Shown here in pieces: positions 6,613-7,079 of a stretch of 7,079 nt of DNA (within the stretch, counting starts at the first letter, position 1; each line of letters begins with the position of its first letter). The stretch covers positions 1 through 7,079 of the forward strand of contig JAQUMS010000056.1 in NCBI GenBank assembly GCA_028717985.1, given 5' to 3'. The stretch is from Candidatus Omnitrophota bacterium (lineage in GTDB: Bacteria > Omnitrophota > Gorgyraeia > Gygaellales > Profunditerraquicolaceae). Both the position numbers and the translations under genes were made by a program. Under the pieces are notes generated by a model. That model saw only the letters and a program-made list of their open reading frames with translations. It was not told where the DNA came from and ran no database searches.

Positions 6613-7079
6613 TTAACCAGCCTCCTTCAACAATCGGGTATATACGTCATCATACACGGCGTGAAAACGGGAAAGAAACTTGTTATCGCAAACCAACCGC
6701 CCGTCTGATGACTGAACAATGACGCCGATATCGTGGAATTCCGCGGGTTTAAAAGAAAACAATATATTCTCGTCAATCTCTTTTTTTGCTAACGAGATAA
6801 GGGAACTTTTAAACTCGTTTGTCAGGACCTTCTCATCGGCAGACGAATAAAAAACATCGATACTACGGGAACCGACGACGCGTGCCCCCTCCATAATCAT
6901 TTTCGTCAAAAATTCCGCATAACGGGGATTATTCCTGAATTCGCCCGCTTCAATTTTCACAGCTGCAATTACTGCTTCGGCAAACTTATTTTTTTCTTCC
7001 ATTATCGCCCGTTTTTTTTCAAGATGAGTTGCGGATATCATCCGGTCTTTCAGCTTTTCAAGCTCGATATTCAAAAGAC
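6613..7079 (-). CDS. atpE: V-type ATP synthase subunit E (peripheral stalk), 5' end cut by window edge
   Basis: Subunit E is a peripheral-stalk (stator) protein that, with subunit G in better-known enzymes, holds the A3B3 head still. At least 153 residues are visible. They contain the end of the N-terminal coiled coil (ELEKLKDRM, HLEKKRAIMEEKNKF) and the mixed C-terminal domain with the family-like ending RLVCDNKFLSRFHAVYDD. Family members have about 190-210 residues, so some tens of N-terminal residues are probably missing. The frame stays open to the edge; TTG at 7074 could act as a start, but the truncated coiled coil makes a start outside the window more likely. It ends one base before the A gene, with the A ribosome site inside its last codons. 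The identity rests on pattern and position, since E subunits are poorly conserved. V-type naming is used; this is not F-type atpE (subunit c). Confidence 0.87.
   Translation of the reverse strand, partial: LLNIELEKLKDRMISATHLEKKRAIMEEKNKFAEAVIAAVKIEAGEFRNNPRYAEFLTKMIMEGARVVGSRSIDVFYSSADEKVLTNEFKSSLISLAKKEIDENILFSFKPAEFHDIGVIVQSSDGRLVCDNKFLSRFHAVYDDVYTRLLKEAG
6621..6627 (-). promoter_or_regulatory. Ribosome binding site of subunit A gene
   Basis: AAGGAGG on the minus strand, 9 bases before ATG 6611, lies within the last codons of the E gene. It is the best Shine-Dalgarno match in the window and settles the A start. It also supports strong translation of A straight after E. Confidence 0.85.

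Overview
The window is one end of a bacterial (or, less likely, archaeal) V-type/A-type ATPase operon. All seven genes lie on the minus strand, read from high to low coordinates, and they are almost gap-free. The longest space between genes is about 31 bases and two pairs overlap. No transposon, RNA gene, CRISPR array or stretch of more than 300 bases without a gene was seen. The promoter and the first genes lie beyond base 7079, and the last gene runs off base 1.

In transcription order the layout is: ATPase stator subunit E (7079-6613, 5' end cut off); catalytic subunit A (6611-4854); nucleotide-binding subunit B (4822-3419); central-stalk subunit D (3429-2797); a universal stress protein (Usp) family protein (2782-2303); a PTS EIIA type-2 (fructose/PtsN-like) protein (2303-1833); and a large signalling protein with MEDS, PAS, GGDEF and HD-GYP domains (1822 to beyond base 1). 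The last gene has no stop in the window and was read by translating the reverse strand.

The first four genes make the soluble, nucleotide-hydrolysing part of a rotary ATPase. A holds an intact P-loop, B the degenerate P-loop and arginine finger, D is the rotor shaft and E the peripheral stalk. Membrane subunits I and K, and subunits C, F and G, are not here, so coupling ion and direction cannot be read. The unusual part is the tail: three regulatory-type genes (Usp, EIIA, cyclic-di-GMP turnover protein) sit in the same tight, apparently co-translated array. This suggests, as inference only, that the rotary ATPase is tied to phosphotransfer, nucleotide or stress sensing, and second-messenger signalling.

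Organism: the GGDEF/HD-GYP protein, Shine-Dalgarno sites and PTS component point to a bacterium. GC content looks moderate (by eye, low to mid 40s percent). The E-A-B-D order without C and F between E and A is unlike Thermus or Enterococcus and closer to the compact operons of Chlamydiae and spirochaetes. An uncultured lineage of the PVC/Omnitrophota sort is a guess from gene style, not shown by the sequence.
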